Notes under the pieces: model-generated | The model's input: the letters and a program-made list of their open reading frames with translations, nothing else | Told to the model about the DNA's origin: nothing | Database searches by the model: none | NCBI GenBank assembly: GCA_028571685.1 | Contig: CM053154.1 | Location: 9,337,501 to 9,401,500 of the forward strand | Length of the DNA stretch: 64,000 nucleotides | Direction: 5' to 3' | Origin: Heterohyrax brucei | Taxonomy: Eukaryota; Chordata; Mammalia; Hyracoidea; Procaviidae | Shown: positions 53,216 to 63,289 of the stretch, piece by piece | Numbering within the stretch: position 1 is the first letter of the stretch | Layout: each line of letters starts with the position of its first letter | Translations under genes and position numbers: made by a program

Positions 53216-53297
53216 AATTGAGAAGACAGTGCAGGATGGGACGTTTCACTCTGTTGCGCTTCAAGTCACCAGGAATCAGAGTTGGCTCAGTATCAAC
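53216..53297 (-). other. Possible exon or pseudoexon (82 bp)
   Basis: On the minus strand, pyrimidine-biased 'gtggttatgttgttacag' ends at 53298 as a 3' splice site. An open segment VDTEPTLIPGDLKRNRVKRP then ILHCLLNC follows, and a strong 5' splice site 'GTGAGTATG' begins at 53215. The surrounding frame (53390-52797, 197 codons) stays open, and residues after the donor (YVQHPHDNSDFIVPEGTVIL) also look protein-like, so a longer exon or processed pseudogene is possible. I do not recognise the protein. RNA evidence is absent. Confidence 0.3.
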
Positions 53298-53399
53298 CTG
53301 TAACAACATAACCACACAGTAGAATGAACACTTAGGAAACAAGAGAAGGGTGCCAGGAGTCTGGAAAGGCTCCTCAAGGAGAAAGTGCAAGAGCAGAGG

Positions 53400-54395
53400 G
53401 AGTTTTCCAAGCAGGGAAGAGCATTCCAGACCAAGGCACGAGCTCGCTCCAATACCCTAAGACCATGCACGTCTGGAAGCCTGCAAGTATTTTACTGTGG
53501 GGAAGGAGGCAGATGTGACTGGCCAGCCCAAACAGAGCTCCGAATGCCCTGATCACAAACACAGGCTTTATCCTGGAGGTGCTATGAAGCCAAGTGAGGT
53601 GAAGAGACTGGCCCAGCCTCAAGCCTGTGTGTGAACTGCGAACTGGTCTGTGTCCTCTTCTCTGACTCTGCTGCACGAGGAGCAATTGACCTCAAAGCCT
53701 CCATTTCCAAATGCTTGTTGCAGAAGGATTTGTCCTAAGACTAGGCCAGGCACGGCCCAGAAGTCTTCTGAGGTTCTAGAGCTCCTCAGAAGAATTGCCC
53801 CCACTCCTTGCCGGGCTAGGCCTGAATTGGGACCCATCTTTTTCTACAAACAGGCAGAATCATTACCAGACAACTACCATGAGCATCAAACCCGAAGAAA
53901 GCATGCAGGATCGTCCATATGTGCGCAAGCAAGAAGCTGTTCTTCCCCACACTGGTGCTGAGGACACCCGCTGTCTTCCTTAGACCTGCACTGGACCTCC
54001 AGTCCAAAGAGCTGCCTGTCTGGACAGTGGCTGAAGGGGACATCTCTGCTCTCATCAGGCTGAACCCGCAGCCCAGTGGCTCCTTGTTTCTATCAGGGTG
54101 ACCAGTGGCCAACGAGTGGCCTCTCTCTACCATCGTGATGCCCAGATGCAGCTGGGAAGGCCTATGCACACCATAGCCTCAGTCCAGGGCAAGGCGCACC
54201 TCCAGCAGCATCAGGCAACTCAAGAGAAAACCACACAAAGGCTGACCATTAACTCACTGGCTGCACCAAAGCCGGCTTCTCTAAACCCAAATGCAATCTT
54301 AGAAGCCTGCCGTCACCTGAAACAAAAGCCTCACTGATCCCTCGAAGATGACTTGGGTAAAAGTAGAGCTCATTTCAGAAAATCAAAGCAAAGAA
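53400..54395. other. Single-copy sequence, nothing recognised
   Basis: GC-moderate. The stretch 53400-53640 ('gagcattccagaccaaggca', 'caaacacaggctttatcctg' 'gaggtgctatgaagcc') resembles text common in old mammalian repeats but I cannot name it. Overlapping ~100-codon frames on both strands are unsupported. Confidence 0.35.
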
Positions 54396-54399
54396 AAAT

Positions 54400-54900
54400 A
54401 TTGAATACAATTCAGAGGCATAATGTATTATTACGGGCTTTTATGGATTTTGCGTATAATTTCGTGTAAAGTTAAGAGGCTGAAGCGATCTCCTCTATTC
54501 AATGGTGTTATCAGCCTAGCACCAAACAATGTTCCACATCTTATTATGCTCACAGTTGACACACTATTAGAGAAATGTGCAGCTGTCTTACTCTGCTATT
54601 CATTTCCTCATTACTATTTTATAAATATATGATTAACAGTTATTGCAGCTGCCTAATTCACATTTATTGCAAATGCAACCCCACAAATGAATGCTCAAAG
54701 CAAAGAGATGTGGTTTTAGAGTAATTTAAATTTTACAGTTCCATTTACCCTGCTTTCTAATTTACTGTATAATGACCCTATTAGAATAAAGCACATCTGG
54801 AAGTTCTTTGGGGAACATTTAATTTTCTGTGGCTTCAGTACTAACAGAACTTGTACCATAAAGCCCACAGATGCTTTGAAGACTGTACAAATTTCCACAT
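54400..54900. other. Candidate conserved noncoding element
   Basis: AT-rich, TE-free, with CpGs retained in AT context ('attacgggcttttatggatt' 'ttgcgtataatttcgtg') and repeated ATTA/TAAT cores ('gattaacagttattgcagct' 'gcctaattcac'). Looks like enhancer-type conserved sequence. Confidence 0.42.
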
Positions 54901-55289
54901 TTTATGCCAAGATGCTGGTTAATAGTGCAGACGAGACAATTTGCAGCAAAGTGCAAGGCAGTGGTTCTCTGCGTTGAACAGTGAAGAGACTGCCCTCCGA
55001 CCCAGGCCCCAACTCTTGGCAAAGCAGCCACATCAGCAACCTGAAATCGGCTTGCGTGCTTTGTGATTTCCAATGAGCCCCGTTTCCTTTCAGAAAGAGG
55101 CCACCTCAGGCTGTGAGCTCTCCTGGATTTTCTTTCTCTCTCCTGAACCCAAGGGGCCCGTTGCCCCGTATAACGGAAGGCCAGCCAATTTACAGGGCTC
55201 TGGAAGCCGCTGAGAGACAGGTATGTGATCTGAGCCTGGCCTAGTCGGCCTCAGCGAAGAGGACACAGAGCTACCCGATTCCAGCAGGC

Positions 55290-55450
55290 TGCACCAGCGG
55301 ACTCGTCGTGAGTATTTGAAATTGATTTGAATATTAAATACAGATCACTGCAGCCGAGCTCGTGGAGGAGAAATAATGGGAATCCGCTGGCATTGATCAG
55401 TTAATTTATGTTCTACAACTAATCGAAGCCCAAATCTCATTAGCCACAGG
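55290..55450. other. Candidate conserved noncoding element
   Basis: Compact block 'tttgaatattaaatacagat', 'cagccgagctcgtggaggag' 'aaataatgggaatccgctgg', 'gatcagttaatttatgttct' with CpGs and homeobox cores. Flanks on both sides are ordinary single-copy sequence. Confidence 0.4.
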
Positions 55451-55459
55451 TCAGGAAGG

Positions 55460-56770
55460 CTTGGAGAGAAAAAGAACATTTTGGGGTAGCCTAGTTGGCT
55501 GTAAAGACACAGTTAGGACCTGCAGGTTTTCCCAGTTTCTCTGCCCACCCTTCCAGGGCTCAACCAGATCATGAAGGGACAGCAAGGCAGGGCCCCTCGT
55601 GGTTCCAGCGGCCAGTGGAAAAGATATCTTCACACTCAAGGATCTGAGGTGTGTCTCTTACTTCATGCCGTAATAACAAACAGGACTTCACTGCCTCTAG
55701 TTGGGCACAGAGCACATACGCTGTCAGGAAGAGCGGCACACCCACGAACTCCATGTTAACTGACACCCTTTCCACATCCTCTGCAGAAGAAAAAACATGA
55801 GCTTTCGTGGTGAGCGAGAAGAAGAGGCAGGATGGGCGACGACCAAGGCTCACCGTCCTTCAGCATTACATGAATTTAAAAATCTGTCTCTGTCACACAC
55901 TGGGAAGCCATGCGTTACCAAAGAGGGCTTTGCAATTAACATGCACCTGCTTTTTGCTGGTGACGCACTTGGGGCAGATCAGCTTTGGGTAGAGACTTAT
56001 AGCCAACACTTAAGTATGGACTGTCCTTTCGGTTAGCAGCCGTAGCACTTAACCAATGTGCCACCAGGGTTTCCAAGTGCGGAAGCTGACAGGAGATGGC
56101 TGGGGAGAGGGAGCGAATCCTGCTTCAGCTTCACAATAAGAAGCCAAACCTCTGACACTGATCACAACAAGATTTCCTGCAGTAAGCTGTAGGGGATTTT
56201 ATAGGACGGCATTTTAAAGTGGGAAGCTATTTCAACAGTACTGAAATAAGCGAAAAACCAAGGCTCCCACCAGACTAACCTTCCGCTGGTCAGGTAGCCC
56301 CTCCACCTCTTTTAACAGAAAAGACAATGGGTCTAAATGGAGGCCTTTGCTAAATGACCAGGACCAAACTCCAAACTGAGGCTTTCTGGATAAACAAATA
56401 AGAAAATAGCACCCTGAAGTCCTAATATTTTCACTGACCCATTATTTCCAGGTCACTGCAATAAGCCATAGCAGGCCCATGAAAGGCGTGGCTGTCAGCC
56501 AACCAGTGCATACTGGGGAGGTTAATCCACATTCTGCTGGAACAAGGACCTACGCAGGTCCATCCTACTTGGGGGCAGGGTGCTTCTAAGCCAGAATAAA
56601 AGGGTGCAGAAGAGCTGGGAGTAGGAGAGTCATCTCCCACTTCCCACTGGAACCTGGTCCCATTGGGGCCAAACTGCAAAAATATCCCACTTTTTTGTTT
56701 TTTTGAACTATGGACATTTTTAAACAACTGGCTGCCTCCAACTGTCTTTATCTCAAAACTACTCTGTCCT
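55460..56770. other. Single-copy sequence with a short SINE scrap
   Basis: A reversed AfroSINE head fragment ('ttcggttagcagccgtagca' 'cttaaccaatgtgccaccag') lies at 56021-56076; the rest of that SINE is absent. Otherwise no TE or exon is recognised. The 166-codon minus frame at 56431-56931 overlaps the next SINE. Confidence 0.5.
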
Positions 56771-56771
56771 C

Positions 56772-56957
56772 GTGTTGTTGGTGGGCCACCGAGTGAGTCA
56801 ATGTCATGTGATGGGGAGAACTGGCCTGCAGGGTTTTCTTGACCATAATCTCGATGGAAGCAGATCACCAGGTCTTTCACCTGTGGGGTCGCTGGGTGGA
56901 TTCGAACCACCCACTTCTTGGCTAACAGCACTTATCCATTTGCACTACTAGGACTCC
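56772..56957 (-). mobile_element. AfroSINE with extra internal segment
   Basis: 'gtgggccaccgagtgagtca', 'gggttttcttgaccataatc' 'tcgatggaagcagatcacca', 'gggtggattcgaaccaccca' and 'catttgcactactaggactc'. It mixes features of the two longer subfamilies. Confidence 0.78.
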
Positions 56958-58185
56958 TTTCTGTCCCCATAGCTTTTAGGAAAGGGAATCTTCTCAGCTG
57001 TCCTTTCCTACAGCTCCCTGTCCTATCTCCCCTGGTGAACAGGTAAATAGAGAAACCACCTACTACAGCAGTGTGCTGGTACATAAGCAACAACACTGAC
57101 TGTACAACACAAGTACCAGGCATGGAGTCGGGGGACTGCACACCAACCTCAAAAGCCCAAAGAGACCCCTGGTCACCACAACTGAGTCTGTGCCCCAGAC
57201 GGGCTCTGTCCTTCTTCCTACAGGCACATGCCTAAAGAGCACATGTCCATGTTTAGCGCCATTTTTCCCAGGATGGAGCCAAATGTGTTGACTCATTGAA
57301 GGCCCCTCGATTCCTGGCCAGCTCTGCTCCCCTAAGAACCTTCACCTCTTCTCTCTCACCAGCATAAGCTCAGTCTATCTGGTGACTGAGATTTCTGCAC
57401 TCCTCACCTTCCAGAAACCCACCCTGTGGCTGGAGCTGCAGCTGCTCTGACCCATACCCTTCCATTGTGTTTTGTTTTTGCTTTCAACTACACAACACAG
57501 GACACGCAAAAGAATACATAAAATACATGTATGTTATAAAGCATAATAACAAAACACACACTCATGAAACATCACTCAACACAAGAAAGGGAACATTATC
57601 AATACCACTGACACTACCTATTGGCTTCGTCTTAATTTTTCCCTTTATCTGTCCCAAATGAGTAACCAGAGATTGTGTCTATCACCCCAATGTCTAAACC
57701 ATGTGGTTTGGTATTGGTGCTGAGTTTTGTAAAAATGGTGTTTTACTCTATATGGTCTACCGTGAATCACGTTCTTAACTCAGCGTCTTGTTTCTAAGAT
57801 TCACATACACATTTGTACATAGCTATGACTCATTCATTTTCACATTTGCCTAACATTCCATGGCCTGTTTCTCCATTCTCCTTTCAGTGGACACCTGTGT
57901 GGTCTCCGACGTTTCACCTTCACCTGCAGTGCCACTGTGAACACTTCCACAACACACATCCTGCTGCCTGTGAGCAGGAGTCCCTCCAAGGTGCACACCA
58001 GGAGCAGGATAACTGGTTTGCAGGCAGTGTGCACATTCAGCTTCACAAGACAACACCACCGCATTTCTCAGGGTGGTTTTCCAGTTCACTGTCTCATCAG
58101 AGTAAGTGTGAGTTACCGCTCCCCCTGTGGTCACCAATCCTCACTATTATCAGATGGCTTAAATTTTGTCAACCTAAGAACAAAA

Positions 58186-58327
58186 ACAGCAATTGCTGTC
58201 AAGTAGCAACCCTATAGTACAGAGTAGAACTGTCTCATAAGGTTTCCAAGAAGTGCCTGATGGATTGGAACTGCTGACGTTTCGGCTAGCAGCTGCAGCC
58301 CCTAACCACTCTGCCACCAGGCTTTCC
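58186..58327 (-). mobile_element. AfroSINE in L1M, 3'-trimmed
   Basis: 'gcaattgctgtcaagtagca', 'acagagtagaactgtctcat', 'gtgcctgatggattggaact' and 'ccctaaccactctgccacca'. The segment encoding the 'gagtcggaatcgact' motif is partly deleted. Confidence 0.88.
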
Positions 58328-58540
58328 TTTGCCGACCTGGCGAGTGTGAAACGGTACGTCATCTTAGTTTTCACTTGCATTGTCATGACTGCATGTGAGG
58401 TTGTGCTTCTTTTATATGTTTATTGACTATTGCTATTCTTCTATAAAATGTGTCTGGGTCCTTTGTGGACTCCTATTGACTCATCTTTGACTTGTTCATT
58501 ATCTCCCATTTCTTTATATTCTGGATACTAATCTTTTATT

Positions 58541-58702
58541 ATGGAAACCCTGGTAGCATAGTGGTTAAGTGCTACGTCTGCTAACCAAAAGATCTGGCAG
58601 GTCAAATCTGCCAGGTGCTGCTTGGAAACTCGATGGAGCAGTTCTACTCTGTCCTATAGGGTCATTATGAGCTGGAATCGACTTAATAACACGGGGTTAA
58701 TC
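58541..58702 (+). mobile_element. AfroSINE in L1M with likely TSD
   Basis: 'ggaaaccctggtagcatagt' 'ggttaagtgctacgtctgct', 'ggcaggtcaaatctgccagg' and 'gagctggaatcgacttaata'. The flanks 'taatcttttatta' and 'taatcttccatta' look like a 13-bp TSD. Confidence 0.92.
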
Positions 58703-58768
58703 TTCCATTACACATGTCGTAAATACCTTATCCAAGTGTTTGCTAAGAGAAGTTCTTCCTCTTAATGT

Positions 58769-58935
58769 GGAAACCCTGGTAGTTCAGTAGTTAGGTGCTA
58801 TGTCTGCTAACCAAAAGGTTGGTGGTTCAAATCTGCCAGGCACTCCTTGGGAACTCAATGGGGCAGTTCTACCCTGTCCTATAGGGTCACTGTAAGTCAG
58901 AAGCAGCTCGAGGGCAACAGGTTTTTTTTTTTAAT
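58769..58935 (+). mobile_element. AfroSINE in L1M
   Basis: 'ggaaaccctggtagttcagt', 'aaggttggtggttcaaatct', 'ggcagttctaccctgtccta' and 'gtcagaagcagctcgagggc', then a T run at 58922-58932. Full length. Confidence 0.92.
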
Positions 58936-59384
58936 TTTTATTTAGTAACCTTTAAGTGTTGTGCTTAAGAAAAACTCACTTCTAAAGTAGTCTCCTCTAT
59001 TTTTTCTTAAAATGTTCAAGTTTTGCTCTTTAGATTAAATCCATCTGGGATCTATTTTGGTGTGTGGTGTATGGTGTGTGGTGTGAGGTAAGGACCCCAT
59101 TTAATTTCTTCCAAGTGGTGAACCATTGTTTCTAGCATTTTTATGGAGTAGCCCATGCGTCCTCCGGCGATCACCAGTGCCATTTATGTTCACTCTGTTT
59201 CTAGACTTTCCATTTGGTTCCCTCAGTCTCTGATCTACAGTAGGGCCAGCCCCACACTACCACAATGGTAACCGCTTTGTACCTTGTTATCTGGTAGAAT
59301 AGGAGTCCCCCCACCCCACATACACAACTTACTCTTCTATTTTTAAAGCTTGACAGACCCATTTTCCAGAAGGAAGGAAGAGGA

Positions 59385-59480
59385 GGAAAAAGAAAAAGGA
59401 CAGTAGCTGATTTTTATGTGCCAGACACTGTGCTAAGCATCTGGCACAAATCATCTCATTTAACCCTCAGCAACCTTGTA
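59385..59480 (+). mobile_element. MIR fragment (5' half)
   Basis: 'gtagctgatttttatgtgcc' 'agacactgtgctaagcatct' 'ggcacaaatcatctcattta' 'accctcagcaacctt' matches the MIR 5' half closely. It is cut off by the SINE that follows. Confidence 0.92.
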
Positions 59481-59481
59481 A

Positions 59482-59645
59482 AAAGGTGCCCTGGTTTCAC
59501 AGTGGTCAAGTGCTACAGCTGCTAACCAGAAAGTCAGCAGTGGGAATCCAGCTTGAAAACTCCAAGGGGTAGTTCTACTCTGTCTTATAGGGTCGCTGTG
59601 AGTCAGAATCAACTCATCACCATCAGGTGTGGTTTTGGCTTTTAA
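59482..59645 (+). mobile_element. AfroSINE, common form
   Basis: 'gtgccctggtttcacagtgg', 'aaagtcagcagtgggaatcc', 'gtagttctactctgtcttat' and 'gagtcagaatcaactcatca'. Confidence 0.9.
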
Positions 59646-59656
59646 CTCTGCTAAGC

Positions 59657-59822
59657 GGGAGGCCTGGTGGTGCAGTGATTAAACACTCAACTGCTAACCA
59701 ACGAGGCTGACAGTTGGAACCTACCAGTGGCCGCACCAGAGAAACAAGTGGCAGTCTGCTTATGTAAAAATTACAGTCTTGGAAACCCTATAGGGCATTT
59801 CTGCTCTGTCCTACTGGGTTGG
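59657..59822 (+). mobile_element. AfroSINE with extra segment, left part (split by LTR)
   Basis: 'aggcctggtggtgcagtgat', 'caagtggcagtctgcttatg' 'taaaaattacagtcttggaa' and 'gctctgtcctactgggttgg'. It is broken at 59822. The rest of the SINE resumes at 60325. Confidence 0.9.
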
Positions 59823-60324
59823 TGTCATGGATCACATTGTGTCCCCCCAAAAATAGGTGTAGCCATGTGGCTGGGCCATGAGTCCCAGTATCTTGTGACT
59901 GTCCTCCATGTGTGTGGTTTTCCTACACTGTATGTGAAAGGATTAGGATGGGACTGTAAATCTCTTTATAAGATCACCTCCCTGCTCCACGGTAAAGGAC
60001 ACACCCTTAATCCTTTCAGCCTGCAAGAGATAAAAGGAAAGAGAAGCAAGCAGAGAACTGGGAACCTTGTACCATCAAGAAAGCAGCACCGGGAGAAGAG
60101 TCTGTCCTTCAGACCTGAGGTTCCTGTGCCAAGATGCTCCCTGGACAAAGACTGATGCAATACCAGACTTTCCTCCAGAGCCGACAAGGGGAAAGTCTTT
60201 CCCTGGAGCGGACACCCTGAATATGGACTTGCAACCTACCGGACTGTGTAAGAAGAAATCTTTCTTTGTTAAAGCCATCCACTCTGTGGTATTTCTGTTA
60301 GAGCAGCCCTAGCTGACTAAGACA
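59823..60324 (+). mobile_element. MaLR-like solo LTR inside a SINE, perfect TSD
   Basis: 502 bp with TG start ('tgtcatggatcacattgtgt') and CA end ('gctgactaagaca'). It is flanked by GTTGG at 59818-59822 and 60325-60329. The SINE reads through once the LTR and one GTTGG are removed. Four members of this LTR family occur in the window (17.8, 27.7, 35.1, 59.8 kb). ORFs in it have no protein-family match. Confidence 0.95.
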
Positions 60325-60378
60325 GTTGGTGTAAGTCGGAATTGACGCAACAGCAATGGATCTGGTTTGGGGATCACT
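60325..60378 (+). mobile_element. AfroSINE, right part
   Basis: 'gttggtgtaagtcggaattg' 'acgcaacagcaatggatctg' 'gtttgg' completes the 3' end of the SINE begun at 59657. Confidence 0.9.
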
Positions 60379-60610
60379 GCAAGGAAGAATTTGTCTGGTG
60401 GTTTGTTTTTCTAGCCACTATATTGTAAGGAAACTGTGACTCAGAATGCTTTAATGGTTTTTGCCAAATCAAACACCAAATTAGCAGCAAAACTGTAAAT
60501 TCCAACTCAGTTGAACTCTCAAGCCAGTGCTTTTATAGCTTCATCAGGGAATCCCAGATTCCCCAAAACACGTTGAGGATCTCCATTTAGATACCACTGG
60601 ACCTCCAGAG

Positions 60611-60771
60611 GAAACCCTGGTGCCATAGTGGTTGAGCGCTACTGCTGCTAACCAGAAGGTCGGCGGTTCACATCCACCAGGTGCTCCTTGGAAACTCTAC
60701 AGGGCAGTTCTCCTCTGTTAATAGAGTCACTATGAGTTGGAACTGACTCAGCAGCAGCGGGTTTGTTTTTT
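60611..60771 (+). mobile_element. AfroSINE, common form, with TSD
   Basis: 'gaaaccctggtgccatagtg' 'gttgagcgctactgctgcta', 'gtcggcggttcacatccacc' and 'cagcagcagcgggtttgttt'. A 12-bp TSD, 'ggac[c/t]tccagag', occurs at 60599-60610 and 60772-60783 with one mismatch, which suggests a relatively young copy. Confidence 0.95.
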
Positions 60772-61149
60772 GGACTTCCAGAGAGCCCTTCTCTGCCCTC
60801 TTTGAAAAGCGGGAGACCCTGTGGCAGGGGTCTCTGAGGCTGGGCCTTAGCTTGATTTCATGATGCTGAATTGGGCCCTTTCAATCCATGTGCTATATAC
60901 ACATTCTCCCCAGAACTGGCTGCCAGCCTGACTGACTAGTCTTTGTTACACATTTTCTCCTAATTGTGAAACATTTTCTGCTCAATCTGGGTTGTCAAGC
61001 CAGGCGCGATGGGGGTAGGGGGAGCAAAATGGAAGCCATTCCTGACCAGACGCGACTTCCTGCCTCCACAGCCTTTGCCAGGCAACTCAAGAAAAGGCCC
61101 ACCAGGGAACTGCTTCCATCCCTTTTGGAGCGGGAGTGACGGAGCTCTC

Positions 61150-61330
61150 TGTGCATATAATAGACCCCACTGGCCTGGCGGATTTGCTGGCATTAATTAT
61201 GTGGCTGAGGTTAAATATATTTTATGGACAAAAGCAGTGATAGACGGGTTCTTCGTACAAAAGATTTGAGCTCATTTGAGATTTAACCATTTTTAAATTT
61301 AATAATTAAGAATAAGCCACAGTCGTAAAG
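61150..61330. other. Candidate conserved noncoding element
   Basis: 'gctggcattaattatgtggc', 'aggttaaatatattttatgg' and 'tttaaatttaataattaaga' form a compact AT-rich, TE-free block. Direct neighbour 61414-61448 has a 16-bp tandem duplication 'gaggagctggctggac'. Confidence 0.33.
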
Positions 61331-61861
61331 GTCAGATCTAATTCCACTGCTTATTAAGAGCTGCCAAAGCCAAGGCTGCAGGCCTGAGCAGCTGATGGTG
61401 ACTCAGGCCGGGGGAGGAGCTGGCTGGACAGGAGAGGAGCTGGCTGGACGGGGAAGGGCCAGGCCCTCACAGGCCAGTGACTCCAGGTGCCTGCAAAGCT
61501 CTCCTCTGTCAGTGAAGACCGGTCTGGTTTCCTGGCCAGATCTAGTGGCAAATGTTTAGCTTCTTTCTCCAGTTTGGTCACAGTGTTTCCCCCCTAGGTG
61601 TTCATCTAAGATCCTATGTCCTCTGCCAGCTGTCTGTGTCTGTAAATTTATTTCTAAATGTGTGATGCAGCCTCACGTTACACGTCAAAGCACAGGTCAA
61701 AAATTCGAAAGTTGTTCCTGATACGCTTGGGGTACTCGGCCCCTGTTTCCAATAAAGAAGGCTTTTGTGTAAACTCACCAAGAAACAGGATGCTGTACCA
61801 GCGTGGCAGGTTAATATACGTAGATGTAGGTCAACATGCTGGACTCTGATCCTTTGGAAAA

Positions 61862-62290
61862 AATGAGCTCATAAGTCAGAAAAAGATACCAGGAAATACA
61901 GCCGTGAAAGCTACCCAATTAGCAAGGACCACTGCCACCCAGCTGTCAGCTTATCACAGTGGCTTGCGTGTTGCTGTGATGCTGGAAGTTATGCCTTCAA
62001 TATTTCAAACAGCTGCAGAGTCACCCACGCTGGACAGGTTTCAGCAGAACTCCAGGCTAAGAGTAGGAAGAAAAGCCTGGCCATCTATTTCTTAAAATTA
62101 GCCAATGACAACTTGATGGAGCACAACAGACCAGTGTCCAGCAGAGGGCTGGAAGAGAAGTCCTGGGCTGGAAGGCAGTCAGGACACACAGGGGACACCA
62201 CAATGGACTGGAGCTGACCAATGACTGTGAAGACGGTGCCAGACCAGGCAACACTTCCTTCTGCTGTATGTGGGTCACGACAAGTCACAA
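61862..62290 (+). mobile_element. Nonautonomous RTE derivative
   Basis: The 5' part ('cagtggcttgcgtgttgctg' 'tgatgctgg', 'caggtttcagcagaactcca' 'ggctaagag') resembles the RTE 5' region shared with the tRNA-Gly SINE at 6724. The 3' part ('gtgccagaccaggcaacact', 'gtcacaaccgactcc') is the RTE/AfroSINE terminus. The endonuclease-RT coding region is absent. Confidence 0.75.
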
Positions 62291-62299
62291 CCGACTCCA

Positions 62300-63115
62300 C
62301 CGCAACTCACAAAACCATAAGCACCCACCATGGAGTCTTTGAGGAAAGTGAGCCTAGAGAAATCAACCAAGTGAAGTGGCCACACAGCTTGTGAGAACAG
62401 GTCCACAGGGCCCCACACCAACACCTCGTGGCATTTGTCCAGAGCTCCCGTCCACTGGGCAAAGCAAGGGTTCTACAGAGGAAAGACTCTCAACCTCGGG
62501 ATCTCATGCAAACCAAGTCACAGTCCCCAAGGCCCCAACTCAACAGCACTGCTCTGCACCCCTTGTCCAAAGGGGTTGCTTCCACTATAAACGCACTCCA
62601 GTTCCCTGTTCTGCAGTCTAGGGAAAAAGACTTTACTAGGGGACATGCTAATAGTTCAGTCCAAGACTCCATGTTCTCCAAAACGTCATCTGAACAAACG
62701 GCCCAGAACAGCATGCATAGTAAAACACAACCCACTAACAGGGGGACTCACACCCCACTCTGTAGCCAGAAGGATGTTTCTAAAAGGGTTCATTCTGCTT
62801 CTGCCTCCCCTGCTGACAGGTTTCCCCTGGAGAGAGTCCAGCTTCCTTAGCCCGGCCCACACACTCTCGGAGCTGACCTGGGCAACTGCTCCTTCCTCTT
62901 CTGGGGTCCAGGCACCCCAAATTCTCCCCCACACTGCCGGACCTTAGCTCTGGCTGACCTTTGCCCTAGAAGGCACTTCCTGTCCCTGCCCCTGCAGCAC
63001 TACTGGAAGTCATAGCCCCGCTGGTGCCGAAACTTGGTGTGGACAGCAGGTCCTCTACGCACCTCTAGTAGGTGCTTATTGGACATCCTTCCCTTTCACG
63101 CTCAACAGCCCCAAA
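62300..63115. other. Single-copy sequence, possible L2 remnant at right
   Basis: 62300-62830 is unrecognised; a 140-codon frame (62428-62850, +) lacks motifs. 62840-63100 has L2-like composition ('tagaaggcacttcctgtccc', 'gtaggtgcttattggacatc') but the match is weak. Confidence 0.35.
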
Positions 63116-63121
63116 CCACAG

Positions 63122-63284
63122 GAAAAAAAAAAAAACACTATCTTCAAGTCAATTCCAACTCATAGTGACCCTACAGGACAGAGTAGAACTGCCCCATAAA
63201 GTTTCCCAGAAGCACTTGGTAGATCTGAGCTGCTGACCTTTTGGTTAGCAGCTGTAGCACTTTACTACGCCACCAGGGTTTCCT
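63122..63284 (-). mobile_element. AfroSINE, common form
   Basis: A-rich 63121-63134, then 'aagtcaattccaactcatag', 'gacagagtagaactgcccca', 'ggttagcagctgtagcactt' and 'acgccaccagggtttcc'. Near consensus. The A-rich stretch lies at the reversed 3' end and so is not a normal tail, but part of the site. Confidence 0.92.
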
Positions 63285-63289
63285 TCAAT

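Larger units (their letters stand above)
57470..59335 (-). mobile_element. Ancient antisense L1M, broken by three SINEs
   Basis: Antisense L1 landmarks occur in order: 'catcactcaacacaagaaag' 'ggaacatt' (57571), 'agattcacatacacatttgt' (57798), 'gcctaacattccatggcctg' (57848), 'tattgactattgctattctt' (58421), 'tatattctggatactaatct' (58516), 'aaatccatctgggatctatt' (59037) and 'gtaaccgctttgtaccttg' (59268). AfroSINEs at 58186, 58541 and 58769 interrupt it. All ORFs inside are shadows. Confidence 0.8.

Noticed and set aside
56431..56931. 166-codon minus-strand frame
   Set aside because: Its N-terminal third is AfroSINE sequence; the remainder has no motif.
57813..58217. 134-codon plus-strand frame
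   Set aside because: Lies on the antisense strand of an L1M and ends inside a SINE.
59059..59090. GT-rich minisatellite
   Set aside because: Imperfect and only ~30 bp; it belongs to the antisense L1M where such text is normal.
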